From Alphaproteobacteria bacterium (lineage in GTDB: Bacteria; Pseudomonadota; Alphaproteobacteria; Rhizobiales; Aestuariivirgaceae), in assembly GCA_028868695.1 (NCBI GenBank), contig JAGWTZ010000002.1:46128-110127 (forward strand): 64,000 bases of DNA, given 5' to 3'. Made by a program: the position numbers and the translations under genes. The notes beneath the pieces were generated by a model. That model saw only the letters and a program-made list of their open reading frames with translations. It made no database searches and had not been told where the DNA came from. Below, in pieces: positions 25,934 through 35,328 of this stretch (position 1 is the first letter of the stretch; every line of letters begins with the position of its first letter).

Positions 25934-26606
25934 GCTCCGCCAGTTCCTGTCCGACACATCCGGCGCCGCCTTTGTTGAAATGTCGCTGGGCATTTCGCTG
26001 CTGCTGCTCGTGGTGCTTGGCATCATTGAGTTCAGCTATGTCTTTTATCAATACAACGCCGCCGACAAGGCCATGCAATGGGCCGCGCGCGTGGCGGCCG
26101 TGTCCAACCCCGTGGCTTCTGACCTCGCAAACTACACTGGCCTCGATTCCACCCACCTGCCGGGGGACGCGCTGCCAGCCAATGCCTATGACGTGACCTG
26201 CCAGGCCAGCGACGCGCTGGGCAATTCGGTCAGTTGCACTGGAACCTTCACCACCGCCGATGCCACCGCCTTCAAGGCGCTGATTTATGGCCGCCTGCCC
26301 GGCGGCGGCGCCACAACCTGCAATACCAGCACAGCTGCCCAAACAGGCGAATATCCCGGTGCGCGCATCGGCATCTGCAACTACCTGAGGGGCATCCAGG
26401 CCAGCAACATCGTCGTGCGCTATCAATACACGGGCCTCGGCTATGCCGGCAGGCCCGGCGGCGCTGTGCCTTCAGTCACCGTGTCATTAAGGAACATGCA
26501 GTATCAATATATCTTTCTCGGCGGTTTCATCGGAGCCTCCACCTTCAACATGCCAAGCTTCGCCACCACGGTCACCGGCGAAGACCTGAATTCGGCCGGT
26601 TCGTGA
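25923..26606 (+). CDS. Second TadE-like pseudopilin
   Basis: 227 residues starting at GTG 25923, with AAAGGG just upstream. DTSGAAFVEMSLGISLLLLVVLGIIEFSYVFYQYN gives the same pseudopilin signature (G-A cleavage, Glu at +5), followed by a larger soluble domain with four cysteines. It could be the TadF equivalent; I leave the symbol empty because the two TadE-like genes cannot be assigned with certainty. Confidence 0.87.
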   Translation: MSAKLRQFLSDTSGAAFVEMSLGISLLLLVVLGIIEFSYVFYQYNAADKAMQWAARVAAVSNPVASDLANYTGLDSTHLPGDALPANAYDVTCQASDALGNSVSCTGTFTTADATAFKALIYGRLPGGGATTCNTSTAAQTGEYPGARIGICNYLRGIQASNIVVRYQYTGLGYAGRPGGAVPSVTVSLRNMQYQYIFLGGFIGASTFNMPSFATTVTGEDLNSAGS

Positions 26607-26618
26607 GGAGTGGAAACA

Positions 26619-27803
26619 GTGTTTCATTTTCAGCGCAGCGCCGTTAGCGGAGGAAAGAAGAAGCAGTCAGTCCTGCTCATTTCCAATTCGGCGCAGATCA
26701 CCCAGCTGCTGCGCAATGTGGCGCATGAACGTTCGCCGCTGCAGCTCACCACTGAAAAGCTCGGCTCACCTGCTTTGCCTGCGCTGCTGCAAGCCTCGGA
26801 CGTTGTGGTGTTCGACGTTGATTCCAGCCCGGGCGAACATGCGGTGGACCTGCAAACCCTGACCCAGACCAAGCCGGCCGCCGTGCCGCTTGTGGCCCTG
26901 TCCAGCACCATTGATGACGAGCTGGTGCGCAGCTTCCTCCGGCTGCGCGTCGCGGATTGGATCAAGATCCCCGCCACACCCCATGAGGTTGAGGTGTGCC
27001 TCTCGCGCGCGCTGCGCCGTGGCGATCACCCGCCCACCAAGGCGCGCTGCCTCACCTTTGTCGGCGCCAAGGGCGGCGTGGGCACTACCACCATGGCAGT
27101 GACGGCAGCCCTCATCATGCAGAAGCGCATGGGCGGGGCAGGAGGCGTGTGCCTGGTTGATCTTGATTTTGAGAACGCCTGCTGCGCCGATTTCCTTGAC
27201 TTGCCCACCGGCTGGCAAGTGAAGGAAATGCAGGAAGACCCTTCCCGCATGGATGAACGCATCCTCGGCTCCATGCTGGCGGCCCATGCCAATGGCATTG
27301 AGGTTCTCGCCGGAAAATCGGCGTTCCTGCAGGGCGACAGGCTTGATGAAGATGTTGTGGTGCGGCCGCTCGAACTCGCTTCACAGAAATATGCTGGCCT
27401 GGTTGTGGATATCCCGCGTTCGGGCCTGCGCTGGCTTGAAAATGTCGTGCCCGGAACAACCGATTTCTACATCGTCACCGAGTTCACCGTCCCCGGCCTC
27501 AAGGCCGCCAAGGCCATGCTCGACAAGATGAAGGAAACGGCTCCGGCAGCTGTGCCGCGCGTCATCGTCAACAAATACCGGCGCAGCCTGTTTGGCTCCA
27601 ACCTCACCTTGGGTGAAGCCAAGGAATTGCTGGGCGAAAGCCTCGCTGGCGCCATTCCGGATGATCCCAAGCTGGTTCTTGAATCAATCAACCGCGGCGT
27701 TCCCCTCACTGAAATCAAATCCATGAATTCCATTTCATCAGGTCTGGCGCAAATCCTCGATTTGCAGGCGGCCAAGCCAGCCACAGCCAAGGGAACCGCA
27801 TAG
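26619..27803 (+). CDS. cpaE: Pilus localisation ATPase CpaE/TadZ
   Basis: 394 residues. Receiver-like N-terminal domain (SVLLISNSAQITQLLRN onward, about 15-125) and a ParA/MinD-type ATPase domain with the deviant Walker A GAKGGVGTTT near 145 and VCLVDLDFENACCADFLDL near 175. It positions the Tad machinery, usually at a pole. GTG 26619 is chosen because GAGGAG lies at a proper distance, whereas the in-frame GTG at 26610 would have it only 2 nt away. Confidence 0.92.
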   Translation: MFHFQRSAVSGGKKKQSVLLISNSAQITQLLRNVAHERSPLQLTTEKLGSPALPALLQASDVVVFDVDSSPGEHAVDLQTLTQTKPAAVPLVALSSTIDDELVRSFLRLRVADWIKIPATPHEVEVCLSRALRRGDHPPTKARCLTFVGAKGGVGTTTMAVTAALIMQKRMGGAGGVCLVDLDFENACCADFLDLPTGWQVKEMQEDPSRMDERILGSMLAAHANGIEVLAGKSAFLQGDRLDEDVVVRPLELASQKYAGLVVDIPRSGLRWLENVVPGTTDFYIVTEFTVPGLKAAKAMLDKMKETAPAAVPRVIVNKYRRSLFGSNLTLGEAKELLGESLAGAIPDDPKLVLESINRGVPLTEIKSMNSISSGLAQILDLQAAKPATAKGTA

Positions 27804-27804
27804 A

Positions 27805-29202
27805 ATGGAACTGAACAGGTTCATTTCGCGCAAACGCCAGGCCACCGCCGACAAGCCCGCCGCAGAGATGCCAGAGGCTCCGTTGCAGGCCCGGCCAATC
27901 GCCGCCGCCGCCCCGGCGCTTGGCAACAAGCAGGAACGGCTCTTGGATGCAAAGGTGCGCATCCACAGCAAGCTGATTGACGAGCTCAATCTGGCCGCCC
28001 TGGAAAAGCTGCCGGAAGGCCAGCTCAGCGTCCAGATCAGGGATTTGGTTTCGGAATTCGTCAATGCCGAAAAGCTCATGCTCAACGAGGCTGAGCTCGA
28101 CCGCTTCGTCAAGGATATCGTTGACGAGATGGTGGGCCTCGGCCCGATTGAGCCGCTGCTGAATGATGACTCAATCAACGACATCCTGATCAATGGCTAC
28201 CGGCAGATCTATGTGGAGCGCCGCGGCAATCTTGAACTGTCCTCCGCCCGCTTCCGCGATGAGGCGCATCTTCTGCGCATCATCAACAAGATCGTCGGCA
28301 CGGTGGGCCGCCGCGTCGATGAAAGCCAGCCCATGTGCGATGCCCGCCTTGCCGATGGCTCGCGCGTCAACGTCGCCATCCGGCCGATTGCGGTTGATGG
28401 CTCGCTGGTGTCCATCCGCAAGTTTTCCCGCCGCCCCTATTCCATGGAATCGCTCACCTCGATCGGCAGCATCAGCATGGAAATGTCCGCGCTGCTCGCT
28501 GCCGCGGTGGCAGGCCGCGTGACCATTCTGGTCTCTGGCGGCACGGGCTCCGGCAAAACCACCATGCTCAACGCGCTCTCCTCCTTCATTTCGCACAAGG
28601 AGCGCCTGATCACCATCGAAGACGCCGCCGAATTGCAGCTGCAGCAGCCGCATGTGGCACGCATGGAAACGCGTCCTCCCAACCTTGAGGGCAAGGGCGA
28701 AATCCGCCAGCGCGAGCTGGTCAAGAACGCCCTGCGCATGCGCCCGGACCGCATCATCATCGGTGAGTGCCGCGGCGAGGAAGCCTTTGACATGCTGCAA
28801 GCCATGAACACCGGCCATGAAGGCTCGATGACCACCATTCACGCCAACAGCCCGAGGGATTCGATCTCCCGCCTTGAGCAGATGGTCGGCATGGCCGGCT
28901 TCCCCATGACCATTCAGAGCATCCGTTCGCAGATCGCCGCCGCCATCCGCCTGATCGTGCAATTGCAGCGCCTGAGCGACGGCGTGCGCCGCGTTGTCAG
29001 CATTTCTGAAATTACCGGCATTGAGGGCGACATCATCCAGATGCAGGAGATATTCAAGTTCACCCGCACCGGCACGACGGAGGACGGCGCAATCATTGGC
29101 GCCTACAAGGCCACGGGCCTGCGCCCCAAATTCATGCCTGAGTTGGTGGCCCGCGGCCTCGACGTGCCCACCGCCTATTTTGATCCAAGCAGGCAGCACT
29201 AG
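27805..29202 (+). CDS. cpaF: Tad pilus motor ATPase CpaF/TadA
   Basis: 465 residues, secretion-ATPase superfamily. N-terminal domain with [18 protein letters not shown] near 125, Walker [16 protein letters not shown] near 248, Asp/Glu boxes [16 protein letters not shown] near 270, Walker [20 protein letters not shown] near 312 and His box [16 protein letters not shown] near 340. It drives pilus polymerisation (and, in CpaF, retraction) from the cytoplasm. It directly follows cpaE and precedes tadB. Confidence 0.96.
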   Translation: MELNRFISRKRQATADKPAAEMPEAPLQARPIAAAAPALGNKQERLLDAKVRIHSKLIDELNLAALEKLPEGQLSVQIRDLVSEFVNAEKLMLNEAELDRFVKDIVDEMVGLGPIEPLLNDDSINDILINGYRQIYVERRGNLELSSARFRDEAHLLRIINKIVGTVGRRVDESQPMCDARLADGSRVNVAIRPIAVDGSLVSIRKFSRRPYSMESLTSIGSISMEMSALLAAAVAGRVTILVSGGTGSGKTTMLNALSSFISHKERLITIEDAAELQLQQPHVARMETRPPNLEGKGEIRQRELVKNALRMRPDRIIIGECRGEEAFDMLQAMNTGHEGSMTTIHANSPRDSISRLEQMVGMAGFPMTIQSIRSQIAAAIRLIVQLQRLSDGVRRVVSISEITGIEGDIIQMQEIFKFTRTGTTEDGAIIGAYKATGLRPKFMPELVARGLDVPTAYFDPSRQH

Positions 29203-29204
29203 CC

Positions 29205-30167
29205 ATGGCCAGCCTTCTCACCTCACGCGAAGCCATCGTTCTCTATATAGCGCTATCGGCTGTCTTGTTCGTTGAGGCGATTTATCTTTTTGCCGCCAAT
29301 CTTTTCACTGGCCGCCGCGAGATCAACCGCCGCATGAAGCTGCAGCAGCAGGGCCTGAGCGGTGAAGAAGCCATGATCCGCCTGAAGCGGGAGCGCGGCG
29401 TCGCCGGGGATATGGACCAGGCAGGTTGGCTCACCACCCTGCTTGTGCAATCCGGCACGCGGATGGGTGTGGAGCAGCTCATGCTGGCCGACATGGCGGT
29501 GGGCGCGCTCGCCTTCGTGGTGTTGCACTATGCCTTGCGTCTTTCATTGCTGGTGTCCCTGCCGCTGGCGCTGGCGCTTGGACTGCTGCTCCCCCTTCAA
29601 TATTTGCGGATCAAGCGGGCAAGGCGCGCCCGGCAATTTTCGGGGCAGCTGGCGGATGCACTGGAAGTCATCGTGCGCAGCCTCAGAAGCGGCCATCCGG
29701 TGGCCGTCTCCCTCGGCATGGTTGGCAAGGAGATGGAAGACCCCATCGGCACGGAGTTTGGCCTTGTCGTTGATGAAATGACCTATGGCTCGGATTTGCC
29801 GCGTTCGATGAAAAACCTTGGCGCCCGCGTGGGTGTGCCGGACCTGGCCTTGCTGATCACCGCCGTCTCGCTGCAATCAACCTCCGGCGGCAACCTCGCA
29901 GAGGTGCTGGGCAATCTCGCCAAGGTGCTGCGCGACAGGTATCAGCTGCAAAGAAAAGTCCGCTCGCTCTCGGCTGAAGGCCGCATGTCGGGCTGGGCCT
30001 TGGCCTTCATGCCTTTTGTCTTGGCGGCCGTGATCGGCTTTCAAAGCCCACGCTACTATGGCGATGTCTGGAATGAGCCGACCTTTGTGCCGGTGCTGGT
30101 TGGCTTGGCCATCTGGTCGGTGATCGGGGATTTCATCATGTACAAAATGATCAACTTCAAATTCTAG
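29205..30167 (+). CDS. tadB: Inner-membrane platform protein TadB
   Basis: 320 residues with N-terminal and C-terminal transmembrane pairs and a central T2SF (GspF-like) cytoplasmic domain: FSGQLADALEVIVRSLRSGHP near 142, LPRSMKNLGARVGVPDLALLI near 195, RDRYQLQRKVRSLSAEGRMS near 243. With TadC it forms the platform on which CpaF acts. Two nt separate it from cpaF and about eight from tadC. Confidence 0.94.
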   Translation: MASLLTSREAIVLYIALSAVLFVEAIYLFAANLFTGRREINRRMKLQQQGLSGEEAMIRLKRERGVAGDMDQAGWLTTLLVQSGTRMGVEQLMLADMAVGALAFVVLHYALRLSLLVSLPLALALGLLLPLQYLRIKRARRARQFSGQLADALEVIVRSLRSGHPVAVSLGMVGKEMEDPIGTEFGLVVDEMTYGSDLPRSMKNLGARVGVPDLALLITAVSLQSTSGGNLAEVLGNLAKVLRDRYQLQRKVRSLSAEGRMSGWALAFMPFVLAAVIGFQSPRYYGDVWNEPTFVPVLVGLAIWSVIGDFIMYKMINFKF

Positions 30168-30175
30168 CGGTGGCC

Positions 30176-31129
30176 ATGACAGATTTCATTTCAAACGCCG
30201 CTTCCCCCGCCCTCTACGCGGCGGTGCTGCTGCTGGCCTTCCTCAGCATGATGTTGTTGATCATGTCGCTGGGCAATCTCGCCGTCACTTGGTCGGCGGT
30301 GCGGCGGCGCGTGGTCTCCGAAACAGCAAGGGCGGCAGGCCCGGGGCGTGACCAGCCAAATTCGCCGGTGGTGATTGAGCGGGAAACAGCACGCGGCCTG
30401 AACATCCTCATGCCGCAAGGCGAAGGTGAGCGCTCGGCGCTGCGCAGGTTCCTCAATCTTGCAGGCTATCGCGGCGCCAACGCCCCGGTGATTTACCAGT
30501 CTGTGCGAACCGGTCTTGCGGTTCTGTTTGGCCTGCTCACCATTTTTTATTCCAACCTGCTGTTCCCGCGCGTGCCCTTCTTCGCGGTCGCCCCGGTGAT
30601 CGTGCTCATGGTGCTACTCGGCTTCATGCTGCCGAGAACGATCGTCAGCCTGCGCCGTGACAGCCTGATGGAAGAGCACCGCATCGGCTTTCCCGATTTC
30701 CTCGATTTGCTGGTGATCTGCGTTGAGGCGGGCATCGGCATCGAGGCGGCGATTGCGCGCGTGAGCGAAGAGCTTGAGCGCATCTTCCCGTCTCTCGCCT
30801 TCAACTTGAAGCTCATGTCGAATGAGCTGCGCGCCGGCCGCAACACGCGCGAGGCTTTGGACAGCCTTTCACAGCGCCTGGGCATCCCTGAAGGAAAATC
30901 CTTCGCCTTGCTTGTGCAACAGTCGGAGGAACTGGGTTCCAGCCTGGTGCACACGCTGCGCGTCTATTCTGAGGAAATGCGCCTCAAGCGCTTTGCCCGT
31001 GCCGAGGAAAAGGCCCAGGCCCTGCCCGTTAAGCTGGTTTTCCCCTTGGGCCTTTTCTGTTTTCCCGCAATTCTCGGAATCACGCTTTTCCCCGTGGCGA
31101 TCAAGCTGTTCAAGGCGCTGGGAATCTAA
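30176..31129 (+). CDS. tadC: Inner-membrane platform protein TadC
   Basis: 317 residues, again a T2SF domain between membrane helices. FPDFLDLLVICVEAGIGIEAAI near 175 and GSSLVHTLRVYSEEMRLKRFARAEEKA near 260 are the conserved parts. ATG 30176 gives MTDFISNAAS; an in-frame GTG two codons earlier is possible. The last base of its stop codon is the first base of an ATG that is not the likely start of the next gene. Confidence 0.93.
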   Translation: MTDFISNAASPALYAAVLLLAFLSMMLLIMSLGNLAVTWSAVRRRVVSETARAAGPGRDQPNSPVVIERETARGLNILMPQGEGERSALRRFLNLAGYRGANAPVIYQSVRTGLAVLFGLLTIFYSNLLFPRVPFFAVAPVIVLMVLLGFMLPRTIVSLRRDSLMEEHRIGFPDFLDLLVICVEAGIGIEAAIARVSEELERIFPSLAFNLKLMSNELRAGRNTREALDSLSQRLGIPEGKSFALLVQQSEELGSSLVHTLRVYSEEMRLKRFARAEEKAQALPVKLVFPLGLFCFPAILGITLFPVAIKLFKALGI

Positions 31130-31143
31130 TGGAGGAGTTTGGC

Positions 31144-31647
31144 ATGTTGAAATCGTTCCTTCATCCCGGGCAGGCCAAGGCCGCCGTGCTGGCCTGCTGT
31201 GCCTTGCTCGCTGCCTGCCAGCCTTCCCAGCAAAAGGCGCTGTTGGCTGAGCCGGGGCAAAGCTGGCAGGACCTGCAGAACCTCTCCACGGCCACGGATG
31301 TTGCACAGGCCAAGATCCACTTCAGGAATGGCGACTATGGCTTGGCCCAGAGCTATTACCAGCGCGCCGTTGCCGCCAACCCGAAAGACAGGGAAGCCCT
31401 GCTCGGCCTTGCTGCAAGCTATGATGAGTTGCGCCGCTTCGATCTCTCGGACAAGATCTACGGCCTTGTGGGCAGCAACTATGGCGATGACCCCGTGGTG
31501 CTCAACAACATCGGTTATTCCTACCTGATGCGCGGCGATCTTGCCCAAGCCAGGAAATTCCTTTCCCGCGCCCGCGAACTCGCGCCAGAGAATACAGTGA
31601 TCCAGCACAACATTGCGCTGCTCAACGAAAAAAAGCAGACGCTGTAA
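31144..31647 (+). CDS. tadD: TadD-like TPR lipoprotein
   Basis: 167 residues. Lipoprotein signal MLKSFLHPGQAKAAVLACCALLAAC, with the lipobox LLAAC giving lipidated Cys 25, then about three TPR repeats (KIHFRNGDYGLAQSYYQRAV, GLAASYDELRRFDLSDKIY, NNIGYSYLMRGDLAQARKFLSRA). TadD proteins help assemble the outer-membrane secretin. GGAGGAG stands about 7 nt before ATG 31144, so I prefer it to the ATG at 31129 that overlaps the tadC stop. Confidence 0.9.
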   Translation: MLKSFLHPGQAKAAVLACCALLAACQPSQQKALLAEPGQSWQDLQNLSTATDVAQAKIHFRNGDYGLAQSYYQRAVAANPKDREALLGLAASYDELRRFDLSDKIYGLVGSNYGDDPVVLNNIGYSYLMRGDLAQARKFLSRARELAPENTVIQHNIALLNEKKQTL

Positions 31648-31661
31648 AGTGATGGGTGTGA

Positions 31662-32390
31662 ATGCGCGGCCCTGACTATCCCAGGCGGCAGGAGCGGCGG
31701 CGTTCCCTCACCTTGGCCATCGTGGGCCTTGCGTTCCTTCTTTCCGCGATGACGCTGCTGGCCTTTGCCGCCGGCCTTTTTGTCGGTCATCCGGAACTCA
31801 CCACCAGATATTTCGGCTTTCCGTCTCCTTCGTCACAGCCGCCAAGCCAGCCAGTGGCCGAACCGCCCAAGCCTGCCGCGGCTGGTCTGGCCACGGAGAA
31901 ATCAGATCTCGATCTGGCCAGCGGCGGTTCAACGGAAGTTGAAGTGCTTCCACCTCCGCCCGTGCAGCCACCAGCCCAGCCTGCGGTTAAGCCGCAGCCT
32001 GCGGCCTTGCCCGATGATGCGGTGGCGCAGGATGATGCAACAATCGATCCATCCGGCATTGCAAGCTCCGGTGATTCAGCCGGGCTTGGCCCATTGCTGC
32101 GCAGAACCGGCGCAGGGCCGGCTGACTATGACATCAGCCGTTTCACCACCATCCAGATGACCGGCGGCATGAAGGAATGCATCGGCATCGGACAGTCCCT
32201 GCTCGCCACCGTGGGTGCGCCGAAGGAGCAATTCGAAATCCTGGTTTCCCAAAGCTTCATGACCATGGGCCGGATCTGCGCCGCCAATGGCTCCATCCTT
32301 GTGTCCTGCCGCTCCAACCGCATCTCCATCAGCCCGCGCCGCCGGAGGCCGGACGATGGCTGCGAAGCCTCCCGCAAGGCCACGCCTTGA
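31662..32390 (+). CDS. Proline-rich membrane-anchored protein at the end of the pilus operon
   Basis: 242 residues. Basic N-terminus (PRRQERRRS), one transmembrane helix (about 17-43), a Pro/Ala-rich spacer (about 55-115) and a compact C-terminal domain (about 145-242) with MTGGMKECIGIGQSLLATVG and three cysteines. Topology suggests a periplasmic domain held away from the membrane, as in TonB- or FtsN-like spacers. No family recognised. It lies 14 nt after tadD and is probably co-transcribed, so it may be an accessory pilus factor. Confidence 0.65.
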   Translation: MRGPDYPRRQERRRSLTLAIVGLAFLLSAMTLLAFAAGLFVGHPELTTRYFGFPSPSSQPPSQPVAEPPKPAAAGLATEKSDLDLASGGSTEVEVLPPPPVQPPAQPAVKPQPAALPDDAVAQDDATIDPSGIASSGDSAGLGPLLRRTGAGPADYDISRFTTIQMTGGMKECIGIGQSLLATVGAPKEQFEILVSQSFMTMGRICAANGSILVSCRSNRISISPRRRRPDDGCEASRKATP

Positions 32391-32391
32391 T

Positions 32392-32414
32392 TGGGCATTG
32401 GCCTTGATTGCCCA
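32392..32414 (+). terminator. Weak hairpin after the pilus operon
   Basis: TGGGCA (32392-32397) pairs with TGCCCA (32409-32414) across 11 nt, inside a CCTTGATTG direct repeat. No T-run follows; termination efficiency is doubtful. Confidence 0.25.
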
Positions 32415-32504
32415 GAGTCTGAATTCTTGTCTCGCACCTATCGACGGAGCGGAAGTTTCAGCTATTCTCCAGCGGCTCTGTTCGGGCAGGGCAAGGAAAG
32501 TTGA

Positions 32505-32539
32505 TGCCTGGGGGGCCCGCCGCTTGCGGCTGGCAGGCA
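32505..32539 (+). other. Stable hairpin in the leader of the acyltransferase gene
   Basis: TGCCTG (32505-32510) pairs with CAGGCA (32534-32539), enclosing an inner GCCGC-TT-GCGGC hairpin. It ends 37 nt before the start codon of the acyltransferase and could affect its translation. No riboswitch class matches. Confidence 0.35.
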
Positions 32540-32576
32540 TGGGTTGGGATTTGGGCACCGGGGATTATTTGCAGAA

Positions 32577-34814
32577 ATGGGCAAAGTGGCGCGCAAGCAC
32601 GGGCATGTCGCGGCGTTGGATGGTTTGAGGGGTGTGGCGGCTTTCGCCGTTCTCGCCCACCACTCCGGCAGCTTCTGGCTGGATTTTCACTATGGCTATC
32701 TGGCGGTGGATTTTTTCTATGCCCTGAGCGGCTATGTCATCGGCATGGCCTATGAGCAGCGCCTGCTCGGCAATCTCAAGGTCGCGGATTATTTCATCAT
32801 CCGCCTGGAGCGCCTCTACCCCATGTTGCTGCTGGGCGCTCTGCTCGGCTTGGTTTCCGTGCAGGTCACCCCGGCCGATGGCTATTTCATTCCCAAATTG
32901 CCATACAGCCTGGCCGTTGCATTCGTTGCCCAGCTCTTGCTCATTCCCTTCGCGGTTTCGCCAGGCGCCTTCTTCATCAATGGGCCGCAGTGGTCGATTG
33001 TATTCGAATTGGCCGTGAACCTGTTTCATGCTGCCTTTCTGCCCTGGTTGCGCAACCGGGCCTTGATTGCCCTGCTCGTTGTGAACGCCGCACTCCTCTG
33101 CTGGATCGGCTTGAGCCAGGGCGGCATCAACTACGGCTGGGGTGCTGACAATTTTCTGGCGGGAATTCCGCGTGTTCTGTTCGGCTTCTTTGCTGGCCTG
33201 CTGCTGTTCCGCACCAGGGCAAGCTGGCTGGGCCTGCTGCCTTCCTTGCCATTCTGGGCGCTGGGCCTGTTTCTGCTGGTGCTGCTGGCCGTGCCGCATG
33301 CGGAAGTCTCTGGCCTTCTGGCAGTGGCATTTGAGCTGGTCAGCATCTTCCTCCTGTTCCCATTCATCGTGGCGCTTGGGGCCAAGGCCACGCCGGGCGG
33401 CGCATTGGGCCGCGTGCTCGGTGTGATGTCATACCCGCTCTATGCCATCCACCAGCCGCTGTTGTTCACTGCCAGTTGGGCCCTGAAGGCGGCAGGCCTT
33501 CAAGAAGGTGCTGCGGGCCAGCTGCTGCAAGCCGCAGCGGCCTTGGCTATCCTCGCTTTTGCCTATGCGGCAGGCCGCTTCATTGACGTGCCGTGGAACC
33601 AGTGGCGAAAGGCGTTGAGAAAGCAAGACCTTCCGCCCGGCGCTGCCAAGGCGGTGCCTGCGGGCACGCCGCGGCCCTCATACCCCGCCTTCCGCTTCAT
33701 CAATATCGCCGCAGCACTTGCCGTCGCGCTGTCTTCCTCCATTCTCGCAGCCACCGGCTCTGATCTTGATGACCCGTTGCTCGCCACTGGCCTTTCCACC
33801 AGTGTCTACGGAGTCCTCGTTCTTGCGGTTACGGCAGGCTTTTTTGCTGCTCAAAGCGCCTGGCAAAGCGGCAGTCCTGTCCAATTTCTGGCCAACCGTT
33901 TCTGGCGCATTGCCCCGGCCTTTGCGATCAGCACGCTGGTGATTGCCTATGCCATATGCGCTCCATTCGCTGCTGCCGGTCCCGCGGATTTTCTGCGCAG
34001 CCCGGCGGTGCTGGACCAGGTGTCCCAGGTGCTTTTCCTGCACACTGACAAATTCTATTTTCCTGATGTCGCGTTTTATGCGCCTTCCGGCCCTGACGAC
34101 TATTTGCCCGGCATTGCCAGCTCGGCGATCTGGTTCATCCGGCCGCTGGTGATGTGCATTGCCATTGTCGCAGGCCTGAAGGCGCTCTCCCTCTTTGGCA
34201 AAAACCGCGTGGCCGATACCATCATCACATCAGCCTGGCTGGCCGGGCTCGCCATCGTGGTTTCCGATTCTGCCTCTGCCAACTGGCTGCATCTCTTGCT
34301 GTTTGTGCTGCCGGCATTTTGCTGCGGCATCATCGTCAACGGGCTGCTGCGCATTCATGAACCGCGCGCATGGATTACCGCCCTGTCGGCGCTGGGCCTT
34401 CTGGCGGCCGGAGCCTTTGGCGTGTTGCCGGACTTGTTCTGCTTTCTTGCGGCCTATCCCGTCTTGTGGCTTGGAACACGCAACACCTTGCCGGCAACCT
34501 TGCTGAACCGCGTTCCCGACGTTTCTTACGGCATCTACCTGTTTAATTGGCCAGCGGCACAGCTGGCGCGCGCCCTCCTCGGCCCCGGCTGGAATGGCTA
34601 TGCCCTGGCCATGCTGGCCATGCCGCTGGCCCTCGCCCTGGGAAGCCTCACCTGGCTGTTGGCAGAAAGGCCCATCGCACGCTGGCGCACCAGACTGGTG
34701 GCAAACCGCGCGGCCAGGGTGCCGCCTGTCGGCAAGGCCAAGCGCTGGGAAAGATCGCAACCGCACGCCGCAAAAATGACATCACGCCACAGCCGCCCCA
34801 GCCAGGCCGAGTAA
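32577..34814 (+). CDS. Membrane acyltransferase with two AT3-like halves
   Basis: 745 residues, about twice a normal acyltransferase-3. First half (1-360): LDGLRGVAAFAVLAHHSG with conserved Arg 18 and His 29, RLERLYPMLLLG near 78, SYPLYAIHQPL near 285. Second half (about 370-720) repeats the layout: FLANRFWRIAPAF near 437 and DVSYGIYLFNWPAA near 648. At the position of the catalytic His motif, however, it has INIAAALAVALSSSILAATG, with no Arg-His pair, so this half is probably not catalytic. AT3 enzymes O-acylate surface glycans from the inner membrane. ATG 32577 gives MGKVARKHGHVAALDG; longer starts lack support. It stands between the pilus and exopolysaccharide loci. Confidence 0.85.
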   Translation: MGKVARKHGHVAALDGLRGVAAFAVLAHHSGSFWLDFHYGYLAVDFFYALSGYVIGMAYEQRLLGNLKVADYFIIRLERLYPMLLLGALLGLVSVQVTPADGYFIPKLPYSLAVAFVAQLLLIPFAVSPGAFFINGPQWSIVFELAVNLFHAAFLPWLRNRALIALLVVNAALLCWIGLSQGGINYGWGADNFLAGIPRVLFGFFAGLLLFRTRASWLGLLPSLPFWALGLFLLVLLAVPHAEVSGLLAVAFELVSIFLLFPFIVALGAKATPGGALGRVLGVMSYPLYAIHQPLLFTASWALKAAGLQEGAAGQLLQAAAALAILAFAYAAGRFIDVPWNQWRKALRKQDLPPGAAKAVPAGTPRPSYPAFRFINIAAALAVALSSSILAATGSDLDDPLLATGLSTSVYGVLVLAVTAGFFAAQSAWQSGSPVQFLANRFWRIAPAFAISTLVIAYAICAPFAAAGPADFLRSPAVLDQVSQVLFLHTDKFYFPDVAFYAPSGPDDYLPGIASSAIWFIRPLVMCIAIVAGLKALSLFGKNRVADTIITSAWLAGLAIVVSDSASANWLHLLLFVLPAFCCGIIVNGLLRIHEPRAWITALSALGLLAAGAFGVLPDLFCFLAAYPVLWLGTRNTLPATLLNRVPDVSYGIYLFNWPAAQLARALLGPGWNGYALAMLAMPLALALGSLTWLLAERPIARWRTRLVANRAARVPPVGKAKRWERSQPHAAKMTSRHSRPSQAE

Positions 34815-35137
34815 ATCCGTAGGATTAAAGACCTTTGTGGAGACAGCAAGAGGCAATTCCATTTCTGCCCTAAACACGGGCAATGCGCAAAATTAGACAA
34901 TTGGAAATTGTGAAATCCGAAACTCACACTTTGTAACCTATGGGTGCATGGAATGCGCGCTGGGAGCAGCAAAATTCAGCTCCTCCAAGCAACAAGTTGA
35001 ATTGGCGCAACAATTCCGGAAATTAAAGATCGCGCCTCTGCAACCCTTGAAAGAATATATCTACTTTAACGAGCAACACATTGATTTTTCTATTTAAATA
35101 GAGTCCGCAAAAAGTAACCAAATGATAAACTTTGCCG

Positions 35138-35156
35138 CTAATTTCCGGAAAATTAG
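35138..35156. promoter_or_regulatory. TTCCGGAA-centred palindrome upstream of the exopolysaccharide operon
   Basis: CTAATTTCCGGAAAATTAG is nearly self-complementary. A second AATTCCGGAAATTA occurs at 35012-35025. Paired identical cores at this spacing suggest a dimeric regulator that loops or cooperates; the regulator is unknown. Confidence 0.35.
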
Positions 35157-35231
35157 TTGCTTAACAGAAGGTAAATCCCATAACCTTTGAACCATCTTAG
35201 CTAAACTGGCCATGCTGGCTGGTTGCCAAGA

Positions 35232-35328
35232 CCCTGTGGGCAACAGGGGAAGACCGGGAAGACCTATACCCAATCGAATACGGCAATGGACGGCGCGAAC
35301 GTAATCTTTGCGTCCCGAGAAATCGGGA
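35232..35328 (+). other. Structured mRNA leader candidate upstream of uxs
   Basis: Hairpin 1: CCCTGT-GGGCA-ACAGGG (35232-35248). Hairpin 2: TCCCGA-GAAA-TCGGGA (35313-35328) with a GNRA tetraloop. Between them GAAGACC occurs twice, and a third AAGACC precedes hairpin 1. The arrangement looks like a cis-acting RNA, but it does not match the conserved cores of the c-di-GMP riboswitches I know. Confidence 0.3.
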
